14,272 nt of DNA from Curvibacter sp. (GTDB taxonomy: Bacteria; Pseudomonadota; Gammaproteobacteria; Burkholderiales; Burkholderiaceae_C), in the NCBI GenBank assembly GCA_003500955.1, contig DNQP01000195.1, forward strand, positions 1,314 to 15,585, in the 5' to 3' direction. Shown here piece after piece: positions 8,640 to 14,117 of the stretch. Each line of letters starts with the position of its first letter. Position 1 is the first letter of the stretch. A program made the position numbers and the translations under genes. Below the pieces are notes generated by a model, which did no database searches, was not told the origin of the DNA, and saw only the letters and a list, made by a program, of their open reading frames with translations.

Positions 8640-9404
8640 ATGAGCAAAGAGCCCGACAAGCTGGCCCCCACCCTGCGCGTGCTGGAACTGCTGGACCAGG
8701 TCTGCGCCAGCGGTGAGCCCTTCAGCCTGATGGACGCCGTGCGCCACACCGGCTGGCCCAAGCCCAGTGTGCATCGCATGCTCGCCCAGCTCGAAACCGG
8801 AGGGCTGCTCGCACGCGAACCAGGCAGCAAACTCTACGCGCCGGCCCCGCGCCTCGTGACACTGGCCGAGAACGTGCTCGGCGCCAACACCCAACGTGGC
8901 GTGCGCCATGCCGTACTGCGCCAGCTGGTCAACGATGTGGGCGAGAGCTGCAACCTCACCGCCCTCAGCGGTGCCGAGGTGATCTACCTGGACCGGGTCG
9001 AGGCGGCCTTTCCCCTGCGCATGGAGCTCAAGGCCGGCACACGCGTGCCCATCCACTGCTCGGCCAGCGGCAAGCTCTTCCTCGCCTACATGCCAGCCGC
9101 ACAGCGCAAGGCCTTGCTCGACACCCTGCCGCTCACGCGCTACACGCCCACCACCCTCACGGCGCGCGCCGCGCTGGAAGCAGAACTGGCGCAGATCGTG
9201 CGCCAGGGTTATTCCGTGGATGCGGAGGAGTTCGTCGAGGGCCTGGTCTGCGCGGCCGTGCCGGTCAAGGCCAGCGGCAGCCGCTCGGTGCGCTCGGCCC
9301 TGGCGCTGCAGGCGCCCGCCGCGCGCATGTCGCTCGCGCGCGCCGTCGAGCAGGTGCCGCAGCTGCACGCGGCGGCCACGGCCATGGCACGTACCCTGGG
9401 CTAG
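8640..9404 (+). CDS. IclR family transcriptional regulator
   Basis: DNA-binding regulator of 254 residues. The winged helix-turn-helix occupies about 10-70, with LAPTLRVLELLDQV leading in and a recognition helix near 41-53 (KPSVHRMLAQLET). The IclR effector-binding domain follows, with AVLRQLVNDVGESCNLTAL, VIYLDRVEA and TRVPIHCSASGKLFLAYM, and an ordinary C-terminus. The effector is unknown. The frame is open far upstream, but the ATG at 8640 gives the family N-terminus and leaves a proper promoter gap. It diverges from the SDR-FMO-transporter run, the usual arrangement for control of the neighbouring catabolic operon. Its stop shares CTAG with the stop of the convergent globin gene. Confidence 0.93.
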   Translation: MSKEPDKLAPTLRVLELLDQVCASGEPFSLMDAVRHTGWPKPSVHRMLAQLETGGLLAREPGSKLYAPAPRLVTLAENVLGANTQRGVRHAVLRQLVNDVGESCNLTALSGAEVIYLDRVEAAFPLRMELKAGTRVPIHCSASGKLFLAYMPAAQRKALLDTLPLTRYTPTTLTARAALEAELAQIVRQGYSVDAEEFVEGLVCAAVPVKASGSRSVRSALALQAPAARMSLARAVEQVPQLHAAATAMARTLG

Positions 9405-9805
9405 CCCGGCGTGTTTCTCATCCAGTCAGCGGTGCCGGCGAAAGACTCGCGCAGCTTGCCGCGCAGCTCTTCGTCGATGCCGACCTCGCCCATGGCCTGG
9501 TCCATGCAGGCCAGCCACTGGTCGCGCTCGACGATGCCGATCTTGAAGGGCATGTGGCGCGCACGCAGGCGTGGGTGACCGAAGCGTTCGATGTAGTGGT
9601 TGGGGCCGCCGAGCCAGCCGCAGAGGAACCAGAACAGCTTCTGCCGGGCGTCGCTGAGCTCGCTGCCGTGCGCGGCACGCAGCTCCTTGTAGCCGGGCTC
9701 CAGGTCCATGAGGTCGTAGAAGCGCTCGACCAGGGCGTGGACTTTGGCCTCGCCACCGATCCATTCGAAAGGGGTGGCGGGCTTGGTTTGCTCTTCGGAA
9801 GTCAT
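9401..9805 (-). CDS. group II truncated haemoglobin
   Basis: Small haem protein of 134 residues, trHbO type. The run from WFLCGWLGGPNHYIERFGHP through RLRARHMPFKIGIVERDQW is diagnostic. The proximal histidine is H84 in RARHMPF, the group II tryptophan at position G8 is W97, and Y30 sits at the B10 distal position. Such proteins bind oxygen or nitric oxide in the cytoplasm; their role in this group of bacteria is not settled. An AAGGA lies about 12 nt before the ATG. The gene is downstream of the YbbP-like permease on the same strand, with a palindromic repeat in the 113-bp gap, so it may have its own promoter. The 3' end overlaps the IclR stop by 3 bp. Confidence 0.93.
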   Translation of the reverse strand: MTSEEQTKPATPFEWIGGEAKVHALVERFYDLMDLEPGYKELRAAHGSELSDARQKLFWFLCGWLGGPNHYIERFGHPRLRARHMPFKIGIVERDQWLACMDQAMGEVGIDEELRGKLRESFAGTADWMRNTPG

Positions 9806-9822
9806 GCCCGGATTATCCTTCC

Positions 9823-9910
9823 CCGTTCAGGCTGAGCCTGGCTTGTCCTGAGCTTGTCGAAGGGTCGAAGCCCAGCCTGGCAAGCGCTTCGACAGGCTCA
9901 GCGCGAACGG
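9823..9910. repeat. dispersed palindromic repeat (inverted pair)
   Basis: Two inverted copies of a short element. CCGTTCAGGCTGAGCCT starts at 9823, and its counterpart ends at 9910 (reverse complement CCGTTCGCGCTGAGCCT). Each copy is followed inwards by the CTTGTCGAAG / CTTCGACAGG motif. I recognise the TTCGACAGGCTCAG-type sequence as a frequent intergenic repeat in many high-GC proteobacteria. It fills the space between the permease stop and the globin start, where it could act as a transcript end or attenuator. Confidence 0.75.
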
Positions 9911-9918
9911 TCGCAAGC

Positions 9919-12438
9919 TCAGCTCGCAGCTTGGCGCAGCGTCTGCACCACGGGCCGGCGCAGCACGGCGCGCAGGCCCCACCAGCCAGCCAGCCAGGCC
10001 AGCAACGCGCCGCTGAGGGCACCCACCGGCAGCAGCCACCAGCTCACCGTCCACTCGAAGTTGAAGGCATAGCGCGCCAGCGCCCAGCCCACCACGCCCG
10101 AGACCACGGCCGAGAGCCCGCCGGCGAGCAGGCCCACACCGGCCAGCTCGGCGCGCTGCATCTGGCGCAGCAGACCGCTGCCCGCGCCCACGGCGCGCAT
10201 CACCGCGTACTCGCGCGCGCGTTCCTCGCGCGTGGCCGTCACGGCCGCGAACAGCACCACCAGCCCCGCAGCCAGCGTGAAGCCGAAGAGGAACTCCACC
10301 GCACGGCTCACCTGCTCCAGCACGCGCTGCACCTGGGCCAGCGTGGCACTCAGGTCCACCACGGTGATGTTGGGAAACTGGCGCACCAGTGCACTGTCGA
10401 AGCCCGGCTGCTGCGGCGCGCGCAGGGCCGCGAGGTAGGTGGCCGGCAGTTCGGGCATCTGGCTCACCGGATAGAGCGCAAAGAAGTTGGCGCGCATCGA
10501 ACCCCAGTCCACCTTGCGCAGCGAGGTGATGGTGGTTTCGTGCTGTACGCCCGCAATATCGAAGCGCAGCTTGTCACCGAGCTTGAGCCCCAGGGTCTTG
10601 ACGATGCCGTCCTCCATGCTGATGCCGTCGCGATCCTCGGCCGTCCAGCGGCCGGCCACGATGGGGTTGTGATCGGGCAGCTGCGCGCTGTGCGAGAGAT
10701 TGAACTCGCGCTCGACCAGGCGCTGGGCCCGCTCGTCGGTGTAGTCCTGGGCCTGCACGGGCTTGCCGTTCACGGCCACCAGGCGTCCGCGGATCATGGG
10801 GAACCAGTCGTAGCCCTGCACGCCGGCCTGCTGCAAACGGCGCTGGAAGGCCTGGCCCTGGTCGGGCTGGATGTTGATGACGAAACGATTGGGCGCGTTG
10901 GCCGGCGTGGCCTGGCGCCAGCTGCTGATCAGGTCGGTGCGCAACAGCACCAGCAGCAGCAGCGCGAGCAGGCCCACGGCCAGGCTGCTGACCTGCAGCA
11001 CCGCGTAGATGGGCCGCGCCGAGAGCTGGCGCGTGGCCAGCACCAGCCAGCGCGGCGCGGTGTTCTCGCGCACGACTTTGCGCAGCACGGCCACGGCGCC
11101 CCAGCTGGCCAGCGCAAACACAGCCACCGCGCCGGCAAAGCCGCCCACGGTGATGAGCCCGAGCTTCAGGTCGCTGCTCGCCGCCAGCAGCAGCACGGCA
11201 AAGCCCGCCACGCCCAGCGCGAGCACACCGACAGACATGGGCCGCAGCGTGCCCAGATCACGCCGGATCACGCGCAGCGCCGGCACCTGGGCCAGCTGCA
11301 GCACGGGCGGCAGGCCGAAGGCAAGGATCAGGGTCAGCCCCACGCCCAGGCCGAAGAACACCGGCCACAGCCCCGGCGCAGGCAGGGCCGCGTCCACCAG
11401 GCCGGCGAGCAAGAGCACGAAGACATGGTGCACCGCCCAGCCCAGGGCCACACCCAGCACCCCGCCAGCCAGGCCCACGAGCAGGAATTCCAGCGCGTGG
11501 CTGCGCGCGATGGTGGCCTGCGGCAGACCCAGCACGCGCAGCATGGCGCAATCGTCCAGATGCTGGTTGGCAAAGGCCCGCGCCGCGAGACCCACGGCCA
11601 CGGCGCTCAGCAGCGCAGCCAGCAGGGCCACGAGGTTGAGGAATTTCTCGGCCCGGTCCAGCGTCTGCGACATTTCGGGGCGCCCGCCTTGCAGCGCCTC
11701 CACGCGGACGCCGCGCAGATGCTCGGCGGCGATCAACGCATCGGCCGTCTTGACGAAATCATTCACCGCGCGGTCCGCCCCCGCCACCGCGTAGCGATAG
11801 GTCAGGCGGCTGGCCGGCTGCACGAGCTGGGTGGCCGCCAGATCGGCCTGGTGGATCAGCGCACGCGGCGCGAAATTGATGAAGCCCGCACCGCGGTCGG
11901 GTTCGATGCCGATCAGGCGCGTGATGCGAAAGGACGATTCGCCAAGCAGCAGCGCATCGCCCACCTGCAGGCCCAGCGCGTCCAGCAGCGCCGGATCGGC
12001 CCAGACCTCGCCCGACGCGGGCATGTCCCGCGTGACCCGGGCCGGCTCGCCCGCGCGCAGGCTCACGGTGAGGTTGCCGCGCAGCGGATACCCCGCCTCC
12101 ACCGCCTTGAGCGACACCAGCCGCGTCGCCCCGCCCTGCGCATCAACGGCCCGTGCCATGGTCGGGAAACTCAGCGAGGCCGAGGCCTGCAATCCGTTCT
12201 TCTTCGCAAGCTCCTGCAGCGCCGCCGGCGTGGCCTGGTCGCTCACCACCACGGCATCCCCACCGAGCAGCTGCCGCGCATCGCGCTGCATGCCGCCCTT
12301 GAGCCGGTCGGCGAAGAAACCCACCGCCGTGAGCGCAGCCACGGCCAGCGTGACAGCGATGATGAGCAGGCGCAGCTGACCCGCACGCAGGTCACGCCAA
12401 AGGGTTTTCCAGGCGAGTTGCCAGAAGGTGATGTTCAT
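9919..12438 (-). CDS. YbbP-like ABC transporter permease (FtsX/MacB domains)
   Basis: Large inner-membrane permease of 839 residues with about ten transmembrane segments. There is an N-terminal helix (about 22-42) and a long periplasmic MacB-like domain. Two FtsX segments follow, one starting near 265 (FLNLVALLAALLSAVAVGLAARAF) with the conserved LRVLGLPQATI, and one at the C-terminus with EFLFGFTLAAGLVVLF, EYAVMRAVGAG and three helices. This is the layout of E. coli YbbP, which works with the ATPase YbbA and lies near TesA. No ATPase gene is in the window; it would have to lie elsewhere. The role is unclear, with lipid or envelope-substrate extrusion suggested for the family. No convincing Shine-Dalgarno precedes the ATG. 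The globin gene follows on the same strand. Confidence 0.9.
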   Translation of the reverse strand: MNITFWQLAWKTLWRDLRAGQLRLLIIAVTLAVAALTAVGFFADRLKGGMQRDARQLLGGDAVVVSDQATPAALQELAKKNGLQASASLSFPTMARAVDAQGGATRLVSLKAVEAGYPLRGNLTVSLRAGEPARVTRDMPASGEVWADPALLDALGLQVGDALLLGESSFRITRLIGIEPDRGAGFINFAPRALIHQADLAATQLVQPASRLTYRYAVAGADRAVNDFVKTADALIAAEHLRGVRVEALQGGRPEMSQTLDRAEKFLNLVALLAALLSAVAVGLAARAFANQHLDDCAMLRVLGLPQATIARSHALEFLLVGLAGGVLGVALGWAVHHVFVLLLAGLVDAALPAPGLWPVFFGLGVGLTLILAFGLPPVLQLAQVPALRVIRRDLGTLRPMSVGVLALGVAGFAVLLLAASSDLKLGLITVGGFAGAVAVFALASWGAVAVLRKVVRENTAPRWLVLATRQLSARPIYAVLQVSSLAVGLLALLLLVLLRTDLISSWRQATPANAPNRFVINIQPDQGQAFQRRLQQAGVQGYDWFPMIRGRLVAVNGKPVQAQDYTDERAQRLVEREFNLSHSAQLPDHNPIVAGRWTAEDRDGISMEDGIVKTLGLKLGDKLRFDIAGVQHETTITSLRKVDWGSMRANFFALYPVSQMPELPATYLAALRAPQQPGFDSALVRQFPNITVVDLSATLAQVQRVLEQVSRAVEFLFGFTLAAGLVVLFAAVTATREERAREYAVMRAVGAGSGLLRQMQRAELAGVGLLAGGLSAVVSGVVGWALARYAFNFEWTVSWWLLPVGALSGALLAWLAGWWGLRAVLRRPVVQTLRQAAS

Positions 12439-12519
12439 GGGCGGGAGCTTAGGAGATTTGTGTGTTTGTGTCTGGTGGTGGGGTTTTCCTTCAGGTCATA
12501 TCCCCGTCACACCTACCTT

Positions 12520-12598
12520 GCCGGGTCTCGCCCCGGCGGGCGACTTCTTTTTCTTGTCTCGCCAAGAAAAGGAAGAAAAAGAAGGCGAGCCGGGACCG
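12520..12598. repeat. palindromic intergenic repeat, left flank of the accessory segment
   Basis: CTTCTTTTTCTT (12544-12555) and AAGAAAAAGAAG (12573-12584) form an exact 12-bp inverted repeat around a 17-nt centre. GC-rich arms outside extend it imperfectly (GGTCTCGCC and GGCGAGCCGGGACC). The first 24 bases (12520-12543) recur, inverted, at the window's end (14249-14272) with two mismatches. This looks like an intergenic repeat dispersed in Comamonadaceae genomes. It lies upstream of the permease gene and marks the change from core genes to the lower-GC cassette segment. Confidence 0.65.
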
Positions 12599-12734
12599 AA
12601 TACCTGGACGCACACAGTCCCCACTCACGGATAACTGCGGGGTTTCGTCGGCCTGTTATGGCACCGAGCCACCGCCAAACGCCTGGATTTCTTTGTTTTT
12701 CAAGCACTTGCACACTCGGCGCAAAGAACACCCG

Positions 12735-12788
12735 AACAACGGCGCCATGTTATTCCGCACTTTTGCGGGGTTTGCCGGTTTGTTATGA
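12735..12788 (+). other. attC-like imperfect palindrome
   Basis: AACAACGGC (12735-12743) pairs with GCCGGTTTGTT (12774-12784), leaving two unpaired bases on one arm. Inside, CCGC (12755-12758) pairs with GCGG (12765-12768) around a 6-nt loop. The right end runs into GTTATGA (12782-12788), close to the GTTRRRY integron core but not exact. Paired arms with extrahelical bases and a length just over 50 nt are attC-like; the left core does not match RYYYAAC. A second, weaker version lies at 12868-12917, ending in GTTAGAG. Confidence 0.4.
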
Positions 12789-12808
12789 GCACCGCGCCAC
12801 GGTATAGT
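12780..12808 (+). promoter_or_regulatory. sigma70-like promoter upstream of the cassette genes
   Basis: TTGTTA (12780-12785, 4 of 6 to the -35 consensus) is followed after exactly 17 bp by TATAGT (12803-12808, 5 of 6 to the -10 consensus). Transcription would start near 12815 and read through the leader ORF into both small genes. The -35 box overlaps the right arm of the attC-like palindrome. Confidence 0.5.
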
Positions 12809-12864
12809 CCGTCGAATTCTTGAAACAAAACAAGCACTTAGCTTGCAGCAAGGGAGGCGCCAAG

Positions 12865-12915
12865 ATGAACGTTCGTCCATGTTATTCCGCACTTTTGCGG
12901 TCCGTATCACGTTAG
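12865..12915 (+). CDS. 16-residue leader peptide ORF
   Basis: ATG at 12865, preceded by AGGGAGG (12851-12857) at a 7-nt spacing, the best Shine-Dalgarno in this segment. The product would be MNVRPCYSALLRSVSR. The TAG stop lies inside the GTTAGAG core (12911-12917), 9 bp before the ATG of the next gene, which has no clear Shine-Dalgarno of its own. In class 1 integrons a short ORF in attI with a good ribosome-binding site raises translation of cassettes lacking one; this looks like the same solution. PCYSALLR also occurs in the preceding repeat unit (same frame relative to the repeat), without an adjacent start. Expression is not proven. Confidence 0.45.
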   Translation: MNVRPCYSALLRSVSR

Positions 12916-13369
12916 AGATCATCGATGCCCGACTACGATGACCCTGCAGTAGAAGAGCGGTGGTGCGCGGAGCGGCGCGCGGAGGTAGCTGCCTACCTAG
13001 CGCGAGAGAAGGTTGTGCACGGCGAAATAGGCGAGTGGCCCGCTTGGCACATAGCGCCAATCGCATCGATTTGGGCGATCGAAAGCAAGAAGAGTCCGGG
13101 TTGGGTTGGTTGGTGGGTCATCTCCGGTGACTTGCCCTGTGACTACGTTTCTGCGTCCGACATCAAGCATCCCCGCGATGCACTACGCGCTATCGCAGAA
13201 AGCTGGTTAGCGCAATCCGAGGTCATGGCGCGCGGAGAAACCAGCCCAGAGCTCAGTATCGGTCCCCGCGAAGAGTGGCCATCGCTCGCGCCGCTGCTTA
13301 AATCGCGTGCGTCCACGCTCCTTGACATCGCGGACGACCATGAGGTTTGGGCCGAAGATGATCTCTAAC
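12911..13369 (+). mobile_element. putative gene cassette 1 (13-bp inverted termini)
   Basis: GTTAGAGATCATC (12911-12923) is the exact reverse complement of GATGATCTCTAAC (13357-13369). The left copy ends 1 bp before the ATG at 12925; the right copy covers the gene's last codons and TAA. An integrated integron cassette starts at a GTTRRRY core whose complement opens its own attC after the gene, and this fits apart from the last base of the core (G, not a pyrimidine). A normal attC is missing at the right end, because another GTT core occurs 6 bp later. The alternative is a small element with terminal inverted repeats, but no target duplication or transposase is seen. Confidence 0.5.
12925..13368 (+). 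CDS. DUF4826-like protein
   Basis: Protein of 147 residues, soluble, acidic at the C-terminus (ADDHEVWAEDDL). The central part at about 45-92, WHIAPIASIWAIESKKSPGW then GWWVISGDLPCDYVSASDIK, then HPRDALRAIAESW, matches my memory of the DUF4826 family (WVISGDLPxD followed by a helix with an R-x-A-M-R pattern). The function of that family is unknown. Codon use is looser and GC lower than in the flanking core genes (CTA, ATA and AGA-type codons appear), suggesting transfer. No good Shine-Dalgarno precedes the ATG; translation may be coupled to the 16-codon leader ending 9 bp upstream. Inverted 13-bp repeats bracket the gene exactly. The next gene follows 32 bp downstream on the same strand. Confidence 0.75.
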   Translation: MPDYDDPAVEERWCAERRAEVAAYLAREKVVHGEIGEWPAWHIAPIASIWAIESKKSPGWVGWWVISGDLPCDYVSASDIKHPRDALRAIAESWLAQSEVMARGETSPELSIGPREEWPSLAPLLKSRASTLLDIADDHEVWAEDDL

Positions 13370-13375
13370 TACGAC

Positions 13376-13871
13376 GTTGGACGTCACTGGAAAGGTTCTC
13401 ATGACGCTGAACGACCTGCTTGAATACTCCGGTTGGCTGATCGGCCTTGCTGGCTTCGTGTATGCGATTTACGCGAACCGAGAGGCCTCACGCCTCAAGG
13501 ACCTAGCCAGAGCAGAAGCCTGGAACTTGTACCAAGCAGCCAACGTCGCCTGCGGTACCACGCAGGGCGCTTTGAAGATGTACAAAGCGAAGCACGCGTC
13601 GAATCTGGATGGAGATGTCGTCGAGCAGCTTGCAAAAGCAGATGCGCTGACGCTGGGAGTCTTTCACGATGCGGTGCGGCATGTGCAGGTGGCCGAACCT
13701 CGCTTTGACAGCAAGACCATTGATGCCTGGGTTTCAGCCGGAAAGGTGTCGCTGGACCACCGCGTCAACTTTGTACGGGTGATGGTTGAAGATGCCCCGA
13801 ACCAGGCGAAGTCGGTAAGCGTCCATAATCCTGCGCCCTCACGATAACGGGGCATGCGCGCGTGACGTCCA
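13376..13871 (+). mobile_element. putative gene cassette 2 (10-bp inverted termini)
   Basis: The GTTGGAC core at 13376-13382 matches GTTRRRY exactly. TGGACGTCAC (13378-13387) recurs as its exact reverse complement GTGACGTCCA at 13862-13871, 15 bp after the stop of the enclosed gene. The next two bases are GC instead of the AC expected for a perfect core. The enclosed GACGTC is self-complementary, which makes a 10-bp match less striking than the 13-bp pair of cassette 1. The same geometry in two neighbouring genes is the main argument for a cassette origin. Confidence 0.4.
13401..13847 (+). CDS. single-pass membrane protein of unknown function
   Basis: Protein of 148 residues. One hydrophobic segment near the N-terminus (about 10-25, GWLIGLAGFVYAIYAN) is followed by a predicted cytoplasmic helical domain beginning REASRLKDLARAEAWNLYQAANVACGT. 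The C-terminal part has DAVRHVQVAEPRFDSKTIDAWV and a polar end. I cannot name a family with confidence; the organisation recalls hypothetical proteins seen in integron cassettes and small defence genes. The ATG at 13401 has GGAAAGG upstream; a TTG at 13377 is in frame but falls inside the GTTGGAC core and is unlikely. It lies 32 bp after the DUF4826-like gene and ends before a hairpin and a strong terminator, so the two are probably co-transcribed. Confidence 0.7.
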   Translation: MTLNDLLEYSGWLIGLAGFVYAIYANREASRLKDLARAEAWNLYQAANVACGTTQGALKMYKAKHASNLDGDVVEQLAKADALTLGVFHDAVRHVQVAEPRFDSKTIDAWVSAGKVSLDHRVNFVRVMVEDAPNQAKSVSVHNPAPSR

Positions 13872-13893
13872 GCAGGTCGACTCGGACACGTTC
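13862..13893 (+). repeat. stem-loop after cassette gene 2
   Basis: GTGA-c-GTCC (13862-13870) pairs with GGAC-acgt-TCAC (ending about 13893), enclosing a loop that contains the palindrome GTCGAC. It begins at the inverted terminus of cassette 2 and may be the remnant of its attC, though it is shorter than a functional site. It could also just be part of the transcript's 3' end. Confidence 0.35.
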
Positions 13894-13927
13894 ACTCCTA
13901 TAGCAATCTCTTTCTCTCATCCCACAC

Positions 13928-13961
13928 GACAAGGGCACGCGATAGCGTGCCCTTGTCTTTT
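13928..13961 (+). terminator. strong intrinsic terminator
   Basis: A perfect 13-bp stem, GACAAGGGCACGC (13928-13940) with GCGTGCCCTTGTC (13945-13957), a GATA tetraloop, and TTTT directly after. It lies 80 bp after the membrane-protein gene and ends the plus-strand cassette transcript. The opposite strand has no T-tract, so it acts in one direction. Confidence 0.9.
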
Positions 13962-13988
13962 CTGTCTTCGGTTTCTGCTCCCACCCTT

Positions 13989-14117
13989 GTGTCTGTGCCG
14001 AGAAGCGCAGCGCCAGGCGGATCAAGAGACGCGCATGTTTGAGCGTAGCGAGTTTGCGCGGCTCCCGCCTGGCGCGAGCATCGCAGGTTGCCCCGGCGCA
14101 GCCGGGGTCACAGACAC
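13989..14117. repeat. nested palindromic intergenic element
   Basis: Three inverted repeats combine into one branched structure. GTGTCTGTG (13989-13997) pairs with CACAGACAC (14109-14117). Inside it GCGCCAGGCGG (14010-14020) pairs with CCGCCTGGCGC (14065-14075). Beside that is CCCCGGC-GCA-GCCGGGG (14091-14107). All arms match perfectly. It resembles an intergenic repeat dispersed in Comamonadaceae genomes that often yields spurious short ORFs. No gene is seen between 13848 and the window end. Confidence 0.7.

Larger units (their letters stand above)
12637..12900. repeat. tandem degenerate repeats of about 130 bp
   Basis: Three repeat junctions begin GCGG at 12637, 12765 and 12897, giving periods of 128 and 132 bp. 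A 24-bp block is identical at 12745-12768 and 12877-12900 (it contains TTATTCCGCACTTTTGCGG). The starts of the first two units align as GCGGGGTTT, CGG, TGTTATG and GCACCG-GCCAC, and both units share CAAGCACTT in the middle. Together with the cores at 12655, 12782 and 12911 the units look like gene-less cassettes or duplicated attC-bearing segments. No ORF in them looks coding. This stretch occupies most of the gene-free gap 12439-12924. Confidence 0.7.

Noticed and set aside
9931..12807. 958-codon open frame on the plus strand opposite the permease gene
   Set aside because: It is low-complexity, rich in H, Q, R and G, typical of the antisense frame of a high-GC gene, and the minus-strand permease has clear family motifs.
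12656..13066. Minus-strand 136-codon frame across the tandem repeats
   Set aside because: It repeats KVRNNM only because it crosses the duplicated 24-bp block, and it runs antisense through the leader and the start of the DUF4826-like gene.
12911..13369. Insertion sequence or MITE with terminal inverted repeats
   Set aside because: No transposase and no target duplication (flanks are ATCAC and TACGA). The repeats fit cassette cores better, although this alternative is not excluded.
12925..13847. Toxin-antitoxin pair
   Set aside because: Two small adjacent genes invite the idea, but neither product shows a toxin or antitoxin motif and the 32-bp spacing is not coupled.
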